In this document: one piece after another, positions 45,026-53,691 of the stretch
How positions within the stretch are numbered: position 1 is the stretch's first letter
Layout: every line of letters begins with the position of its first letter
From: Paraburkholderia tropica
GTDB lineage: Bacteria; Pseudomonadota; Gammaproteobacteria; Burkholderiales; Burkholderiaceae
Direction of reading: 5' to 3'
Assembly (NCBI RefSeq): GCF_900109265.1
Contig: NZ_FNZM01000010.1
Span: 248,001 to 312,000, forward strand
DNA: 64,000 nt
The notes under the pieces: generated by a model
The model's database searches: none
Seen by the model: the letters and a program-made list of their open reading frames with translations, nothing else
Told to the model about the DNA's origin: nothing
Made by a program: the position numbers and the translations under genes

Positions 45026-45543
45026 AGGCAATGCACTACACCCTCGACCAGCTGAATCAGGCCTCGACCGACGCCTTCGTGGCGGCGCTCTCGGGCATCT
45101 TCGAGCATTCGCCCTGGGTGGCCGAGGCGGCCGCGCAGCAGCGCCCCTACGCGAGCATCGACATGCTGCACACGACGATGTCGAACATCGTCGAAACCTC
45201 GGGCGAAACGCGTCAGCTCGCGCTCATCAACGCTCACCCGGAACTCGCGGGCAAGGCGGCGGTGCGCGGCGAACTGACCGCCGAATCGACGCGCGAGCAG
45301 AGCGGCGCGGGCCTCAACCAGTGCACGCAGGAAGAGTTCGACAAGCTGCAGGCGCTCAATCGCGCGTATCGCGAGAAGTTCGGCTTTCCGTTCATTCTCG
45401 CGGTGCGTGGCTATGACCGTCACGGCATCATCGCGAACTTCGAAGCGCGCGTGAACAACAGCCGCGCCGACGAAATGCGCGCGAGCCTCGACCAGATTTA
45501 TCGCATTGCGCGCTTCAGGCTGGATGAGCTGATCGACGCGTGA
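45022..45543 (+). CDS. uraD: 2-oxo-4-hydroxy-4-carboxy-5-ureidoimidazoline (OHCU) decarboxylase
   Basis: Converts OHCU, formed from urate, to (S)-allantoin. The 173 residues hold the catalytic His in LINAHPELAGKAA (His72), with SGAGLNQCTQEEFDKL and the conserved FGFPFILAVRG. The ATG overlaps the puuE stop. A second Met at codon 4 could also start. It works between UraH (58878-59231) and PuuE. Confidence 0.94.
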   Translation: MKAMHYTLDQLNQASTDAFVAALSGIFEHSPWVAEAAAQQRPYASIDMLHTTMSNIVETSGETRQLALINAHPELAGKAAVRGELTAESTREQSGAGLNQCTQEEFDKLQALNRAYREKFGFPFILAVRGYDRHGIIANFEARVNNSRADEMRASLDQIYRIARFRLDELIDA

Positions 45544-45621
45544 CGTGGCGATGCGCTCCGGCAGCCGACGCGGAGCGCAGCGCCTTTTTGAACCACAGAA
45601 TAGATACGAAGGAAGACAAAG

Positions 45622-46632
45622 ATGGCACTCCCGACTCTCGACCCCAACGCACCTGACTTCACGCGCCGCTACGTGAATCTCGCGGACCCGCGTCTGGGCG
45701 CGCAGGCGCTGGAGGCGAGCGACGACTTCTTCGCGCCGAAGGAGCGCATGCTCAATCCGGAGCCGGCCGTCTTCATCCCTGGCAAGTACGACGACCACGG
45801 CAAGTGGATGGACGGCTGGGAAACGCGCCGCAAGCGCACGACGGGCTACGACTGGTGCGTCGTGAAGCTTGCGCGTCCGGGCGTCATCAAGGGCCTCGAT
45901 CTCGACACGAGCCACTTCACGGGCAACTATCCGCCGGCGGCCTCCGTCGAAGCCGCGCACGTGCCGGACGGCGCGCCCAACGGCTCGACGCAATGGACGG
46001 AAATCGTGCCGTCGATGTCGTTGAACGGCAACAGCCATCACTACGTGGAAGTGCGCAGCGACAAGCCGTTCACGCACCTGCGCGTGAACATCTATCCGGA
46101 CGGCGGCATCGCGCGTCTGCGTGTCTACGGTCAGCCGCAACTCGACTGGCAGGGCGCGAGCCGCACGGAACTGTTCGACCTCGCCGCGATGGAAAACGGC
46201 GCGTATCTCGTCGGCGCGAACAACCAGCACTTCGGTCTCGCCTCGACGATTCTGATGCCGGGCCGCGGCGTGAACATGGGCGACGGCTGGGAAACGCGCC
46301 GCCGCCGCGAACCGGGCAACGACTGGGCGATCATCGCGCTCGCGCAGCCGGGCATCATCAAGAGGATCGAAGTCGATACGGCGCACTTCAAGGGCAATTA
46401 TCCGGATCGCTGCTCGTTCCAGGCCGCGCGCGTGGTGGGCGGCACCGACAGCTCGCTCGTGACGCAGGCGATGTTCTGGCCCGTGCTGCTCGGCGAGCAG
46501 AAGCTGCAAATGGATAACCAGCACTACTTCGAAAGCGAACTCGCGGCGCTCGGCCCGGTCACGCACGTGCGCTTCAACATCATCCCGGACGGCGGCGTGT
46601 CGCGCGTGCGTCTGTGGGGCACGCTGGCCTGA
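45622..46632 (+). CDS. alc: Allantoicase
   Basis: Hydrolyses allantoate to ureidoglycolate and urea. The 336-residue product contains two copies of the allantoicase fold, seen as the repeated motifs MDGWETRRKRTTGYDWCVVK and MGDGWETRRRREPGNDWAII, each followed by an HFxGNYP segment. A ribosome-binding GAAGG lies ten bases upstream. It is 78 bp after uraD, and allA follows within 10 bp. Confidence 0.95.
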   Translation: MALPTLDPNAPDFTRRYVNLADPRLGAQALEASDDFFAPKERMLNPEPAVFIPGKYDDHGKWMDGWETRRKRTTGYDWCVVKLARPGVIKGLDLDTSHFTGNYPPAASVEAAHVPDGAPNGSTQWTEIVPSMSLNGNSHHYVEVRSDKPFTHLRVNIYPDGGIARLRVYGQPQLDWQGASRTELFDLAAMENGAYLVGANNQHFGLASTILMPGRGVNMGDGWETRRRREPGNDWAIIALAQPGIIKRIEVDTAHFKGNYPDRCSFQAARVVGGTDSSLVTQAMFWPVLLGEQKLQMDNQHYFESELAALGPVTHVRFNIIPDGGVSRVRLWGTLA

Positions 46633-46640
46633 GCCGCATC

Positions 46641-47165
46641 ATGAGCGATACCCGTACCACGCTGACCATCGAGCCGCTCACGCGCGAGGCGTTCGCGCCG
46701 TTCGGTGACGTGATCGAGCTTGAAGGCGCGAAGCAGATTCCGATCAATCTGGGCACGACGATCCGCTATCACGATCTCGCGAAAGTGGATGTCACCGACG
46801 AAAACGGCCGCACGCTGGTCAACCTGTTTCGCGGACAACCGCGCGTGCTGCCGTTCGAAGTGAAGATGCTGGAGCGGCATCCGCTCGGCAGTCAGGCGTT
46901 CGTGCCGCTCAACGACAAGCCGTATCTCGTCGTGGTGGCGCTGGCTGGCGATCTGGACCTGACGAAGATTCGCGCGTTCGTCACGAGTGGGTGGCAGGGC
47001 GTGAATTACGCGAAGGGCGTCTGGCATCACCCGCTGATCGCGCTGGGCGAGGTGAGCGATTTCATCGTCGTCGATCGTGGCGGTGACGGGCTCAATCTCA
47101 ACGAGCTGGATCTGCCGGAATCGCTGTGGCTCACGCAGGAAGCGATGGAGGCGGCGGGTCGCTGA
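46641..47165 (+). CDS. allA: Ureidoglycolate lyase
   Basis: Splits ureidoglycolate to glyoxylate and urea. From MSDTRTTLTIEPLTREAFAP at 46641 it has 174 residues of the cupin-type AllA fold, with FRGQPRVLPFEVKMLERHPL, QAFVPLNDKPYLVVVA and YAKGVWHHPLIALGE. It is the last gene of this half of the purine cluster and is closed by a terminator. Confidence 0.94.
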   Translation: MSDTRTTLTIEPLTREAFAPFGDVIELEGAKQIPINLGTTIRYHDLAKVDVTDENGRTLVNLFRGQPRVLPFEVKMLERHPLGSQAFVPLNDKPYLVVVALAGDLDLTKIRAFVTSGWQGVNYAKGVWHHPLIALGEVSDFIVVDRGGDGLNLNELDLPESLWLTQEAMEAAGR

Positions 47166-47202
47166 CGCGGTGTTTTCGTCGTCAGTTGTCACTTCGCCAT
47201 GC

Positions 47203-47236
47203 AAAAAGCCACGAACTCGCGTTCGTGGCTTTTTTG
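47203..47236. terminator. Bidirectional intrinsic terminator (allA / trimeric autotransporter)
   Basis: AAAAAGCCACGAA at 47203-47215 pairs with TTCGTGGCTTTTT at 47222-47234. It separates the purine genes from the convergent autotransporter gene and marks the left edge of the non-purine insert. Confidence 0.9.
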
Positions 47237-47289
47237 TTTGCTGCGAGGTGGCGCGCCCGCGTAGCCGCGAGCGCGCCACCGCATGCCGA

Positions 47290-50200
47290 TCAGAACTCGT
47301 AGCCGACCTGGGCGCGTGCGCCCGCGTCGCCGTTGTTCGTGACCGCTACGCCGACGTTCGCCAGCCAGTGCATATTGGCCGAACGATACGTGACGGCGAC
47401 TGCCGCCGCGCTGCTGCCCTTGTAGTAGCCGCCGCCCGCCGCGACCACGGTCTTGCCCGGGCCCGAAGGCGTCAGGTTAGGCATGGCCATGGCCGCTGCC
47501 ACGCCCGCATACGCGTTCTTCTCGACCGTGTTGATCGAGCGCTGCAGGCTTTGCACCTGCTGGTTGAACGTGTTCGACTGCTGCGAGAGCGCGCTGTTCA
47601 TCTGGCTCAGGTTGACCGCGTCCGTGCCCGACGTGCCCGCCGCGACGTTGGTGATCTGCCGCTCCGAACCTTCCGAGCCCACCGACACCGCGCCTGCGCG
47701 GTCCGCAACCGAATTCGCGCCGATGGCAACCGAGTTCGCCGCCGTGGCCGACGCGTTGCGGCCGAGCGCAACCGTGCTCTCGCCCGACGCCACCGACGAA
47801 TCACCGATCGCCGTGGCGTTATTGCCCGACGCCGCTGCGCCGCCGCCGAGCGCGATGGTCTGCGCGTTCGTCGCCGATGCCGGACCGTTCGCACTGTTGA
47901 CCGAAAGCGCCGTGGAACCCGTCGTGGCGATGTTCTGCACGGCCTGGTTCAACGCGTCGACTTGCAGGTTGGTCGCGAAGAGTTGCTGGCCGGTCACGGC
48001 GTCGCGGCTCGTCGACGACAGATCCGCGTTTTCCAGACCGCTGAGCTTCACGTTGCCGCCCGTTGCGCTCGCCAGCGTGATCTGGTCGTGCGCATCCGAG
48101 TCGTAATGCACGGCGCCGGTGTCCGTGGCAGCGCTCGCTGCGACGTTCGTGTCGCTCGCGGCGAGCAGGGTGCGGTTGACCGCGGACATCTGCACCACGG
48201 AGTTCGACGAGCCGCTCGCATGGATCGCGTTCGCGCCGCCCACGACATCCGCGAGATCGGCCGTGTTTTGCGTCACGCGGCTGTCGAGATTCGCGATGGC
48301 GTCGCCGACCGTGTTGACGACCGTGCCGCCTACCGAATACGACGGCGCGACGAACGCACCCGCCGAGTTGATCGACGCGCCGCCGCCCAGTGCGCTCACG
48401 ACGCTGCGCATCTGACCGACGTTGACGGCGTCGTTATCGGCCTGACCCGCCGCCATGTTGACGATGCGGCGCGTGTTGGCCTGGCTTTGCGCGGTGTAGG
48501 CATTGCCGTCGGCGTCATAGGCGGTGAACACGCCCGTGCCGTCGCTGCCCACGGAGACCGTGTTCGACTGGTTGGCCACCGAGCCCGCGCCGAGCGCGAC
48601 GGCGTCCTTCGCGTTGGCGTAGGCCTGCACGCCGAGCGCGACGGCGTTCATCGCGGGCGTGTAGGCACCCGAACCGATGGCGATCGATCCCGCGCCGAAT
48701 GCGCGCGCGACGTCGGTGGGCGCCGCACCACCCACGCCGTTCGCATAGCCCGCGACCTGTGAGTAGTAGGCCGCGCTCTGGTAGGAACTGGAGCGGCCCG
48801 ACGAGTCCACGCCGGAGCTGCCATTGACGTTCGAACCGGGCGCGGACGCGCTCATCAGCTTGTTGCCGCCGCCGCCCGGGGTCAAGATCGTGCCCATGAT
48901 GTCCCAGACCTGCCCAACGCTCGCGGCGTCGGTGTCCACAATGCCGTTGGCGACGTTGCTAATGCGCGTGCCGACGGGCAGATAGCCCTTGGACCAATCG
49001 TCACCGTCGACGTGATAAGGGCTATTGCCCGTGCCCTTGTCCAGCTCGATATGCGGGCTGCCTGAATCAATCGAACCCGCCACATAAGTCACGGCTGCAT
49101 TGGTGACGTTGCCCATGCTGTCGAACGTGAAGCCGGCCGAGGCCATTTGCGCCACGTTCACGGCCGCGCTGTCGGCAATGCCGTTCGCGAGACCCATGAG
49201 CTGACGCGCACCGGCCGTGCCCGTGAAGTCAACGTTCGCACCGTCGGTGTCTTTCGCAACGGTGATGTCTCGCGTGTCCTCGTCCTGCAGGGTGAGGCCG
49301 ATCTTGCCGTTCGTGATGTTGTACGTCAGGTTGTTGATCGTAGTGGTGTTCGCACTGGTTTCCTGGATCGTTGAGAAGAGCTGCGAGCCGTTCACCGCGT
49401 CGGTCGAGTCGGCGCTCAGGCGACCAGCCGCGACGTTCGTGAGCGTGCGCTCCGCGCCCACGTCGCCGATGCTGAGCGTACCGACCGGCGCTACGCCCGC
49501 GAAGGCGTAGTCGTTGTCGCCGATTGTGGCTTCCGTGGTGGCGACGACCGGCGCGGTCTTCGCGTCGGCGCCGAGCGCGATCGAGCCGTTGTCCGCCGCG
49601 TGCGCATTGCGGCCGATCGCAATACCGTCGATGCCGACAGCGGCTGCATTGGCGCCGAGCGCGATGGCTTGCGCGCCGGTTGCGCCGTCGTTGTTGAAGT
49701 TGCTGTAGCTGGTGTCGCTGTTCACGCTCAGATAGTGCAGCGACGAACTCGTGATCTTCCGGTCGATGGCGTAGAGCTGCGCGCCGTTGACGGCGTCGGT
49801 ACTCGTGCTGCTGAGCGTGCCCGCCTTGATGTTGGTGAGTGCCACCGGCGTGGATGAGCCCGCGCCGCCGAGCGTCACCTTGCTGTGCGCCGACGAGTCG
49901 TAGACCACGGCGTCGGCGAGCTTGCCCTGGATGTTGGTGACGTCGCCCGCGAGGTTGGTGACCGCGCCGGCGATGTTCGTCACGGTGCCCGCGAGGTTGG
50001 TGACCGACTGATTGGTCGCGTAGAGCTGCGCGCCGTTGACGGCGTCGGTGCTCGCGCCGCTGAGCGTGGCCGCCTTGATGTTGGAGAGTGCGACCGGCGT
50101 GGAGGTGCCCGCGCCGCCGAGCGTCACCTTGCTGTGCGCCGTCGAGTCGTACACCACCGCGTTGGCGAGCTTGCTGTCCACGATCTGCTGCGCCGCATAG

Positions 50201-50772
50201 AGCTGCGAACCGTTGATGGCCTGCTTGCTGGTGGCGTTCACGTCGCCGTCCGCGAGACCCACGATCTTGTGGCCGGTCATCGTGGCCTGGCTGTCGAACG
50301 CCGCCGTGCCGTAGACCTTCACAGCAGCGTCGCTGCCGGTGCCGCCGCCGGTGCCGCGGATCTCGACCGTCTTGCCGTAGTTGACGAGCGTGCCGTCAGC
50401 ATAGCCCGAAACGCGTGCGGTCGACGTAGTGAAACCGTAACCGCCATAGCCGTCGCCGGCGTTGTTCAGCGAGAAAGTGAGGCCGTCAGTCGTGCCCTTG
50501 CCGTCGGTCGAGCAGTCGATTCGCTCGTATCCCCCCGTATTGCCCCACGCATAGCCGGCGGCGCCGGAACACAGTTCGAGCGAGCCTTTGCCGACAGTGC
50601 CGACCGTGGCCGCGCCGGCGGAATTCACCGCGAGACTCGCCGCGAGCCCCATGGCTCCGGTGGCGATGACCGCCATCGTGCGCGATGATTTTCCGCGCGC
50701 AGCGGCAGTTTCCGGCGCAGCTACCCAGGTTTGGTCTGTTTCACTCCAGACGGAGCGATATATTTTGTTCAT
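47290..50772 (-). CDS. YadA-type trimeric autotransporter adhesin (type Vc)
   Basis: Surface-exposed fibrous adhesin. The 1160 residues begin with an extended signal peptide (ESPR-type MNKIYRSVWSETDQTWVAAP), then a hydrophobic signal core ending near SAGA. The passenger has YadA-head-like repeats (AIALGANAAAVGIDGIAIG) and many neck/stalk motifs of the TDAVNGAQLYA or DAVNVGQM form. The C-terminal ~90 residues are the trimeric anchor: a coiled coil (NQQVQSLQRSINTVEKNAY), then four strands ending in Phe (AQVGYEF). It is divergent from the peptide-export locus and convergent with allA. Binding target unknown. Confidence 0.93.
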   Translation of the reverse strand: MNKIYRSVWSETDQTWVAAPETAAARGKSSRTMAVIATGAMGLAASLAVNSAGAATVGTVGKGSLELCSGAAGYAWGNTGGYERIDCSTDGKGTTDGLTFSLNNAGDGYGGYGFTTSTARVSGYADGTLVNYGKTVEIRGTGGGTGSDAAVKVYGTAAFDSQATMTGHKIVGLADGDVNATSKQAINGSQLYAAQQIVDSKLANAVVYDSTAHSKVTLGGAGTSTPVALSNIKAATLSGASTDAVNGAQLYATNQSVTNLAGTVTNIAGAVTNLAGDVTNIQGKLADAVVYDSSAHSKVTLGGAGSSTPVALTNIKAGTLSSTSTDAVNGAQLYAIDRKITSSSLHYLSVNSDTSYSNFNNDGATGAQAIALGANAAAVGIDGIAIGRNAHAADNGSIALGADAKTAPVVATTEATIGDNDYAFAGVAPVGTLSIGDVGAERTLTNVAAGRLSADSTDAVNGSQLFSTIQETSANTTTINNLTYNITNGKIGLTLQDEDTRDITVAKDTDGANVDFTGTAGARQLMGLANGIADSAAVNVAQMASAGFTFDSMGNVTNAAVTYVAGSIDSGSPHIELDKGTGNSPYHVDGDDWSKGYLPVGTRISNVANGIVDTDAASVGQVWDIMGTILTPGGGGNKLMSASAPGSNVNGSSGVDSSGRSSSYQSAAYYSQVAGYANGVGGAAPTDVARAFGAGSIAIGSGAYTPAMNAVALGVQAYANAKDAVALGAGSVANQSNTVSVGSDGTGVFTAYDADGNAYTAQSQANTRRIVNMAAGQADNDAVNVGQMRSVVSALGGGASINSAGAFVAPSYSVGGTVVNTVGDAIANLDSRVTQNTADLADVVGGANAIHASGSSNSVVQMSAVNRTLLAASDTNVAASAATDTGAVHYDSDAHDQITLASATGGNVKLSGLENADLSSTSRDAVTGQQLFATNLQVDALNQAVQNIATTGSTALSVNSANGPASATNAQTIALGGGAAASGNNATAIGDSSVASGESTVALGRNASATAANSVAIGANSVADRAGAVSVGSEGSERQITNVAAGTSGTDAVNLSQMNSALSQQSNTFNQQVQSLQRSINTVEKNAYAGVAAAMAMPNLTPSGPGKTVVAAGGGYYKGSSAAAVAVTYRSANMHWLANVGVAVTNNGDAGARAQVGYEF

Positions 50773-50955
50773 CTAACTACCTATAAGGTGAGGTGAAAGG
50801 CGAATGCGCGTGACATGGCGCAGGCAGTTCGAGATGCCCCCCGTATGACGATCACGTGCTCGGCGAAATTTATGTGGGGATCAATGCACCGAACATACGA
50901 TTTGTCCTAAATGGACCGCGATGCGGCTGTTCGTTGTCTGAGAGCTTGCCTGGCA

Positions 50956-50971
50956 GGGAAGGTGTCTTCCC
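50956..50971. repeat. Perfect 16-bp inverted repeat, possible operator or stem
   Basis: GGGAAG and CTTCCC flank GTGT. It lies midway between the divergent genes with no T-run, so an operator is as likely as an RNA hairpin. Confidence 0.5.
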
Positions 50972-51117
50972 TAAACATGCAGAAGGGATTAGGCGGAAAA
51001 GTTGACGTAGATCGTTTGCGGCTGTGGGGGAATTCTTCCGCAATGAAGGATCACAATGAGGCGTGAGTCAGGTGGCGCTTAATTGTTGTGAACAGTGATC
51101 AAAAAATGTCAATCGGA

Positions 51118-51146
51118 TTGGACGGCGATTCTGTGTTTGATAGGAT
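51118..51146 (+). promoter_or_regulatory. Candidate promoter of the secreted-peptide gene
   Basis: TTGGAC at 51118-51123, a 17-bp spacer and TAGGAT at 51141-51146. Each hexamer is a partial match to sigma-70 consensus. It would give a leader of about 52 nt before the peptide ATG. Confidence 0.4.
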
Positions 51147-51204
51147 CAATCCGCCCCCCCAAAACGAGGGAGGCATAAACCAACTTAAATGAGGAAACCT
51201 AATC

Positions 51205-51342
51205 ATGAAAAAAATCGAACGCGCTCAACTCGCGGAAATCAAGGTAGCCGGCGGTTGCTGCAAGAAAGTTTGCGCACCGCGCCGTGTCGTCTCGACGCCG
51301 GCATCGTCGGGCAGCTCGGGTGGCTCGCCGGTTCCGCGTTAA
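51205..51342 (+). CDS. Double-glycine-leader peptide, candidate microcin-like or modified secreted peptide (45 aa)
   Basis: A 45-codon ORF, short enough to be missed by routine gene calling. GAGGAAA at 51191-51197 is well placed. The leader is MKKIERAQLAEIKVAGG, ending in a Gly-Gly processing site, with hydrophobic positions (Leu9, Ile12, Val14) roughly as in C39-peptidase substrates. The predicted core is 28 residues: it starts Cys-Cys-Lys-Lys, has a third Cys at residue 23, basic residues to Arg27, and a Ser/Gly/Pro-rich tail ending in Arg. The downstream genes encode a C39-peptidase ABC exporter, an adaptor and a TolC-like protein. I recognise no named family. It may be antimicrobial, signalling or adhesive. 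No immunity gene is evident. Confidence 0.72.
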   Translation: MKKIERAQLAEIKVAGGCCKKVCAPRRVVSTPASSGSSGGSPVPR

Positions 51343-51354
51343 TCGCGTGAGTTG

Positions 51355-51382
51355 AGCAGGAGGGGCGCATGCCCCTTCTGCT
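51355..51382 (+). terminator. Hairpin between the peptide gene and export genes (attenuator or RNA stabiliser)
   Basis: AGCAG and AGGGGC face GCCCCT and CTGCT around a GCAT loop, with single mismatches (51355-51382). Only a weak T-run follows (CTTTC). It would let the peptide mRNA accumulate over the transporter mRNA. Confidence 0.6.
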
Positions 51383-51433
51383 TTCGACGTCACGGTCGCG
51401 CATGGACGGCGAGTCGCGTCGCCGCTCCATTGC

Positions 51434-52408
51434 ATGCCGTCATTCACCATGCAAACATCACTCTCCGTCCTGCTGCGTCTTAACCGGCAACTGCGCTACC
51501 GGTTCGCCTGTGCGCGTCATGCGATGCGCCGCGCCGTGTTCGCGAGGCTGTCGTTCGCGGGTGTCGAGCGCGTCGCGTTACTGCGCTGGCTGATCGGCAG
51601 TCTGTTCGACGCACGCTCGCGCGCAAGCGGCATCGCGCGTTACGAAGCGGGGCGCACGGACGTCGGGCTTGCACGCCAACACGCGTTGCGCACGATGTCG
51701 GCGGATCTGCGTCAGCGTTTGCTCGATGAATGCCTCTATGCCGGTCGCGCGCTGCATCGCGACACGTGGCCGGATCTGCGTGCCGCCGGCGCGCACGTGG
51801 CGCAGCGCATCCGCGAAATCAAGGCGCGCGAACCGGGGCGGGCGGTCCTGCTTTCGCCGTTTCATCATGTTTCGCAGTACGCCAACATCTATGTGATCGA
51901 CGAAGTGCGCAAGGCGCTTGGCCTCGCGTCCATTGCCGTCGTGTCGGGCGTGCCGCGCGACGTCTACGGCGAGGACGCCGCGATGATCCCGTCCGTGCCG
52001 GTGCTGTACACCTACGACAGCGACAGTGAGCAGCGCAACAGGCTTGGCTTGCGCGTGGCCCGCGCGTTGCGTCGTGACGGCGTGCTGGCGATCTTCGCCG
52101 ACGCCGCGCCGTTTTCGCTCGCGAAATATCCGATGGAAACCGTCGGCGTCACGATGTCGGGGCGCGCCGCGCGCGTGCATAACGGTGTCTTTCGGCTCGG
52201 GGCGCCGATCGATGCCTGTTTGCTGCCGTTTTACCTGACGCTGTCGAACGGGCGTTTCGACGTTCAGGTGGGCGAGCCTGTCGACCTCGCCGCGTCAGAC
52301 GCGCCGCAACGGCTCGCCGACGCCATCGACGCCGCGCGTCGCCACAACTATCCGGACTGGCTGTTCGCGGGCCATCCGTGCGGCTATCACTTCGCGCCCA
52401 CGCGCTGA
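51434..52408 (+). CDS. Divergent LpxL/HtrB-like lysophospholipid acyltransferase-family protein
   Basis: Starts at ATG 51434 (or ATG 51449, five codons later) and has up to 324 residues. The C-terminal half resembles LpxL-type acyltransferases: ILFDQ-like IFADAAPF, then a stretch with SGRAARVHNGVFRLGAPIDA and DVQVGEPVD. At the expected active site the family HX4(D/E) appears as SPFHHVSQYANIYV, with no acid five positions after either His. It may have lost or changed its chemistry. Its place between the peptide and the exporter suggests peptide acylation or altered self-lipids as protection; both are inference. No ribosome-binding site is obvious. Confidence 0.65.
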   Translation: MPSFTMQTSLSVLLRLNRQLRYRFACARHAMRRAVFARLSFAGVERVALLRWLIGSLFDARSRASGIARYEAGRTDVGLARQHALRTMSADLRQRLLDECLYAGRALHRDTWPDLRAAGAHVAQRIREIKAREPGRAVLLSPFHHVSQYANIYVIDEVRKALGLASIAVVSGVPRDVYGEDAAMIPSVPVLYTYDSDSEQRNRLGLRVARALRRDGVLAIFADAAPFSLAKYPMETVGVTMSGRAARVHNGVFRLGAPIDACLLPFYLTLSNGRFDVQVGEPVDLAASDAPQRLADAIDAARRHNYPDWLFAGHPCGYHFAPTR

Positions 52409-52480
52409 GCCGCGCATAACACGCTGTAGACGAATCACACGCATTGCCGGCACCGCCGGCAACGGGGACCTGATAACAAG

Positions 52481-53689
52481 ATGGAATCGAAGCCTCTTCC
52501 CGAGTTTCGGGATATTCGCTGGCGCTGGATCGCCTATGCGTCGTCGGCGTTCGTCGTCGTGGCCTTGGTGCTGGCGTTCACGCACGAAGTCGAGCTCAAG
52601 CAGGATGTGCGCTGCGAAATCGTCTCGCCGGCCGAAATCAAGATTCAGGGCGAGACGGGGCTGGTCTCGGCGATCTACGTCGAACCGCCCGCGCATGTCG
52701 CTGCCGGTCAGCCGTTGTTCCGTCTCGAACGCGACATGTCGCTCGCCAACGACGGCACGCGCCGCGCGACATTCGACGCACAGGTGCGCGACGAAGAGCG
52801 CCGCGCCGCGGACGCGCTCTACACGCAACGACGTATCGACCTGAACACTCAGCTCGCGACCGCGCGCGCCAACGAGGCGAGCCGGCGCGCCGAACTCGCG
52901 CAGCTCGGCGAACAAGGCGCGCAGAATGCGCAACTGGTCGGCGAAGCGCAGAAGAAGCTCGCGCGGCTCGAATCGGTGTCCGACTACGTCGTGGCGGATC
53001 GAATCGAGCAAGCCCGCGCGGATGTGCATCAGAGCCGCATCGCGCGCGCGGAATCCGCTTCGCGCAGGCAGCAGACGCTGGCCGCGCTCGCCGACCTCCA
53101 GAATTCGCAGACCGCGCTCGCGGCGCAGTTGAAGGAACTCGACGCGAGCCACGCGCGCGATCTCCAGGAGGCCGACGCGCGTTTCGAGCAGAACCGCCGC
53201 GACGCCACCATTTCCGCGCCGAAGTCGGGCGTCGTCACCTTTTCGCGACTGGTTCAGGGCGCGATGCTGCAGCCGTCGGATATCGCGCTCGTCATCGTGA
53301 CCGACACCTCGCAGCCTTTGCGCGCCGAGTTGCGCATTCCGTCGCGGCGGCGCGGCTTCGTGCGCGAAGGGCAGACCGTGCGCCTGAAATTCGACGCGTT
53401 TCCGTATGCGAAATTCGGTTCCTACGAGGCGCGCATCGATTCGATTTCGCGCACGACAGTGGGCACGGCGCCGCCCGCTCCCGCGAGCGCGGGCGCCGAC
53501 AAAGCCGCCGCCACGCCGCCCGGCGACGAGTACGTTGCGTGGGTCACCTTGCGCGGCCGCACCTTCGATTACGGCAAGCAGCACTTCGACATCTTGCCGG
53601 GCATGCAGGCGAGCGCGAGCGTCGTGGTCGAGCGTCGCACGGTGGCCGAGTGGGTGCTCGAGCCGCTCTTCAAGATCGCGCGAGGTTGA
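52481..53689 (+). CDS. HlyD-family periplasmic adaptor (membrane fusion protein) of a type I peptide exporter
   Basis: Links the inner-membrane ABC exporter to the TolC-like channel. The 402 residues have one N-terminal helix (WIAYASSAFVVVALVLAF) and the first half of a lipoyl/biotinyl-like domain (VSAIYVEPPAHVAAGQPLF). A ~150-residue coiled coil follows, then the second lipoyl half (DATISAPKSGVVTFSRLVQG) and a beta-barrel region. An Ala/Pro-rich loop near residue 330 is family-variable. The stop and the ATG of the ABC gene are 2 bp apart. Confidence 0.9.
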   Translation: MESKPLPEFRDIRWRWIAYASSAFVVVALVLAFTHEVELKQDVRCEIVSPAEIKIQGETGLVSAIYVEPPAHVAAGQPLFRLERDMSLANDGTRRATFDAQVRDEERRAADALYTQRRIDLNTQLATARANEASRRAELAQLGEQGAQNAQLVGEAQKKLARLESVSDYVVADRIEQARADVHQSRIARAESASRRQQTLAALADLQNSQTALAAQLKELDASHARDLQEADARFEQNRRDATISAPKSGVVTFSRLVQGAMLQPSDIALVIVTDTSQPLRAELRIPSRRRGFVREGQTVRLKFDAFPYAKFGSYEARIDSISRTTVGTAPPAPASAGADKAAATPPGDEYVAWVTLRGRTFDYGKQHFDILPGMQASASVVVERRTVAEWVLEPLFKIARG

Positions 53690-53691
53690 GC

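Larger units (their letters stand above)
50773..51204. other. Divergent control region between the autotransporter and the peptide-export locus, 432 bp
   Basis: Distinctly AT-richer than neighbouring genes. It has a perfect 16-bp palindrome GGGAAG-GTGT-CTTCCC at 50956-50971, the candidate promoter of the peptide gene, and a GAGGAAA ribosome-binding site at 51191-51197. A 29-codon ORF from 50977 lacks a ribosome-binding site and is not called. Confidence 0.55.

Noticed and set aside
49885..50688. Plus-strand ORF opposite the autotransporter
   Set aside because: Complement of the repetitive passenger; Arg/Val/Gly-rich, no ribosome-binding site.
50977..51066. 29-codon ORF upstream of the GG-peptide gene
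   Set aside because: It lacks a ribosome-binding site and a leader-like pattern, and it ends before the candidate promoter of the peptide gene.
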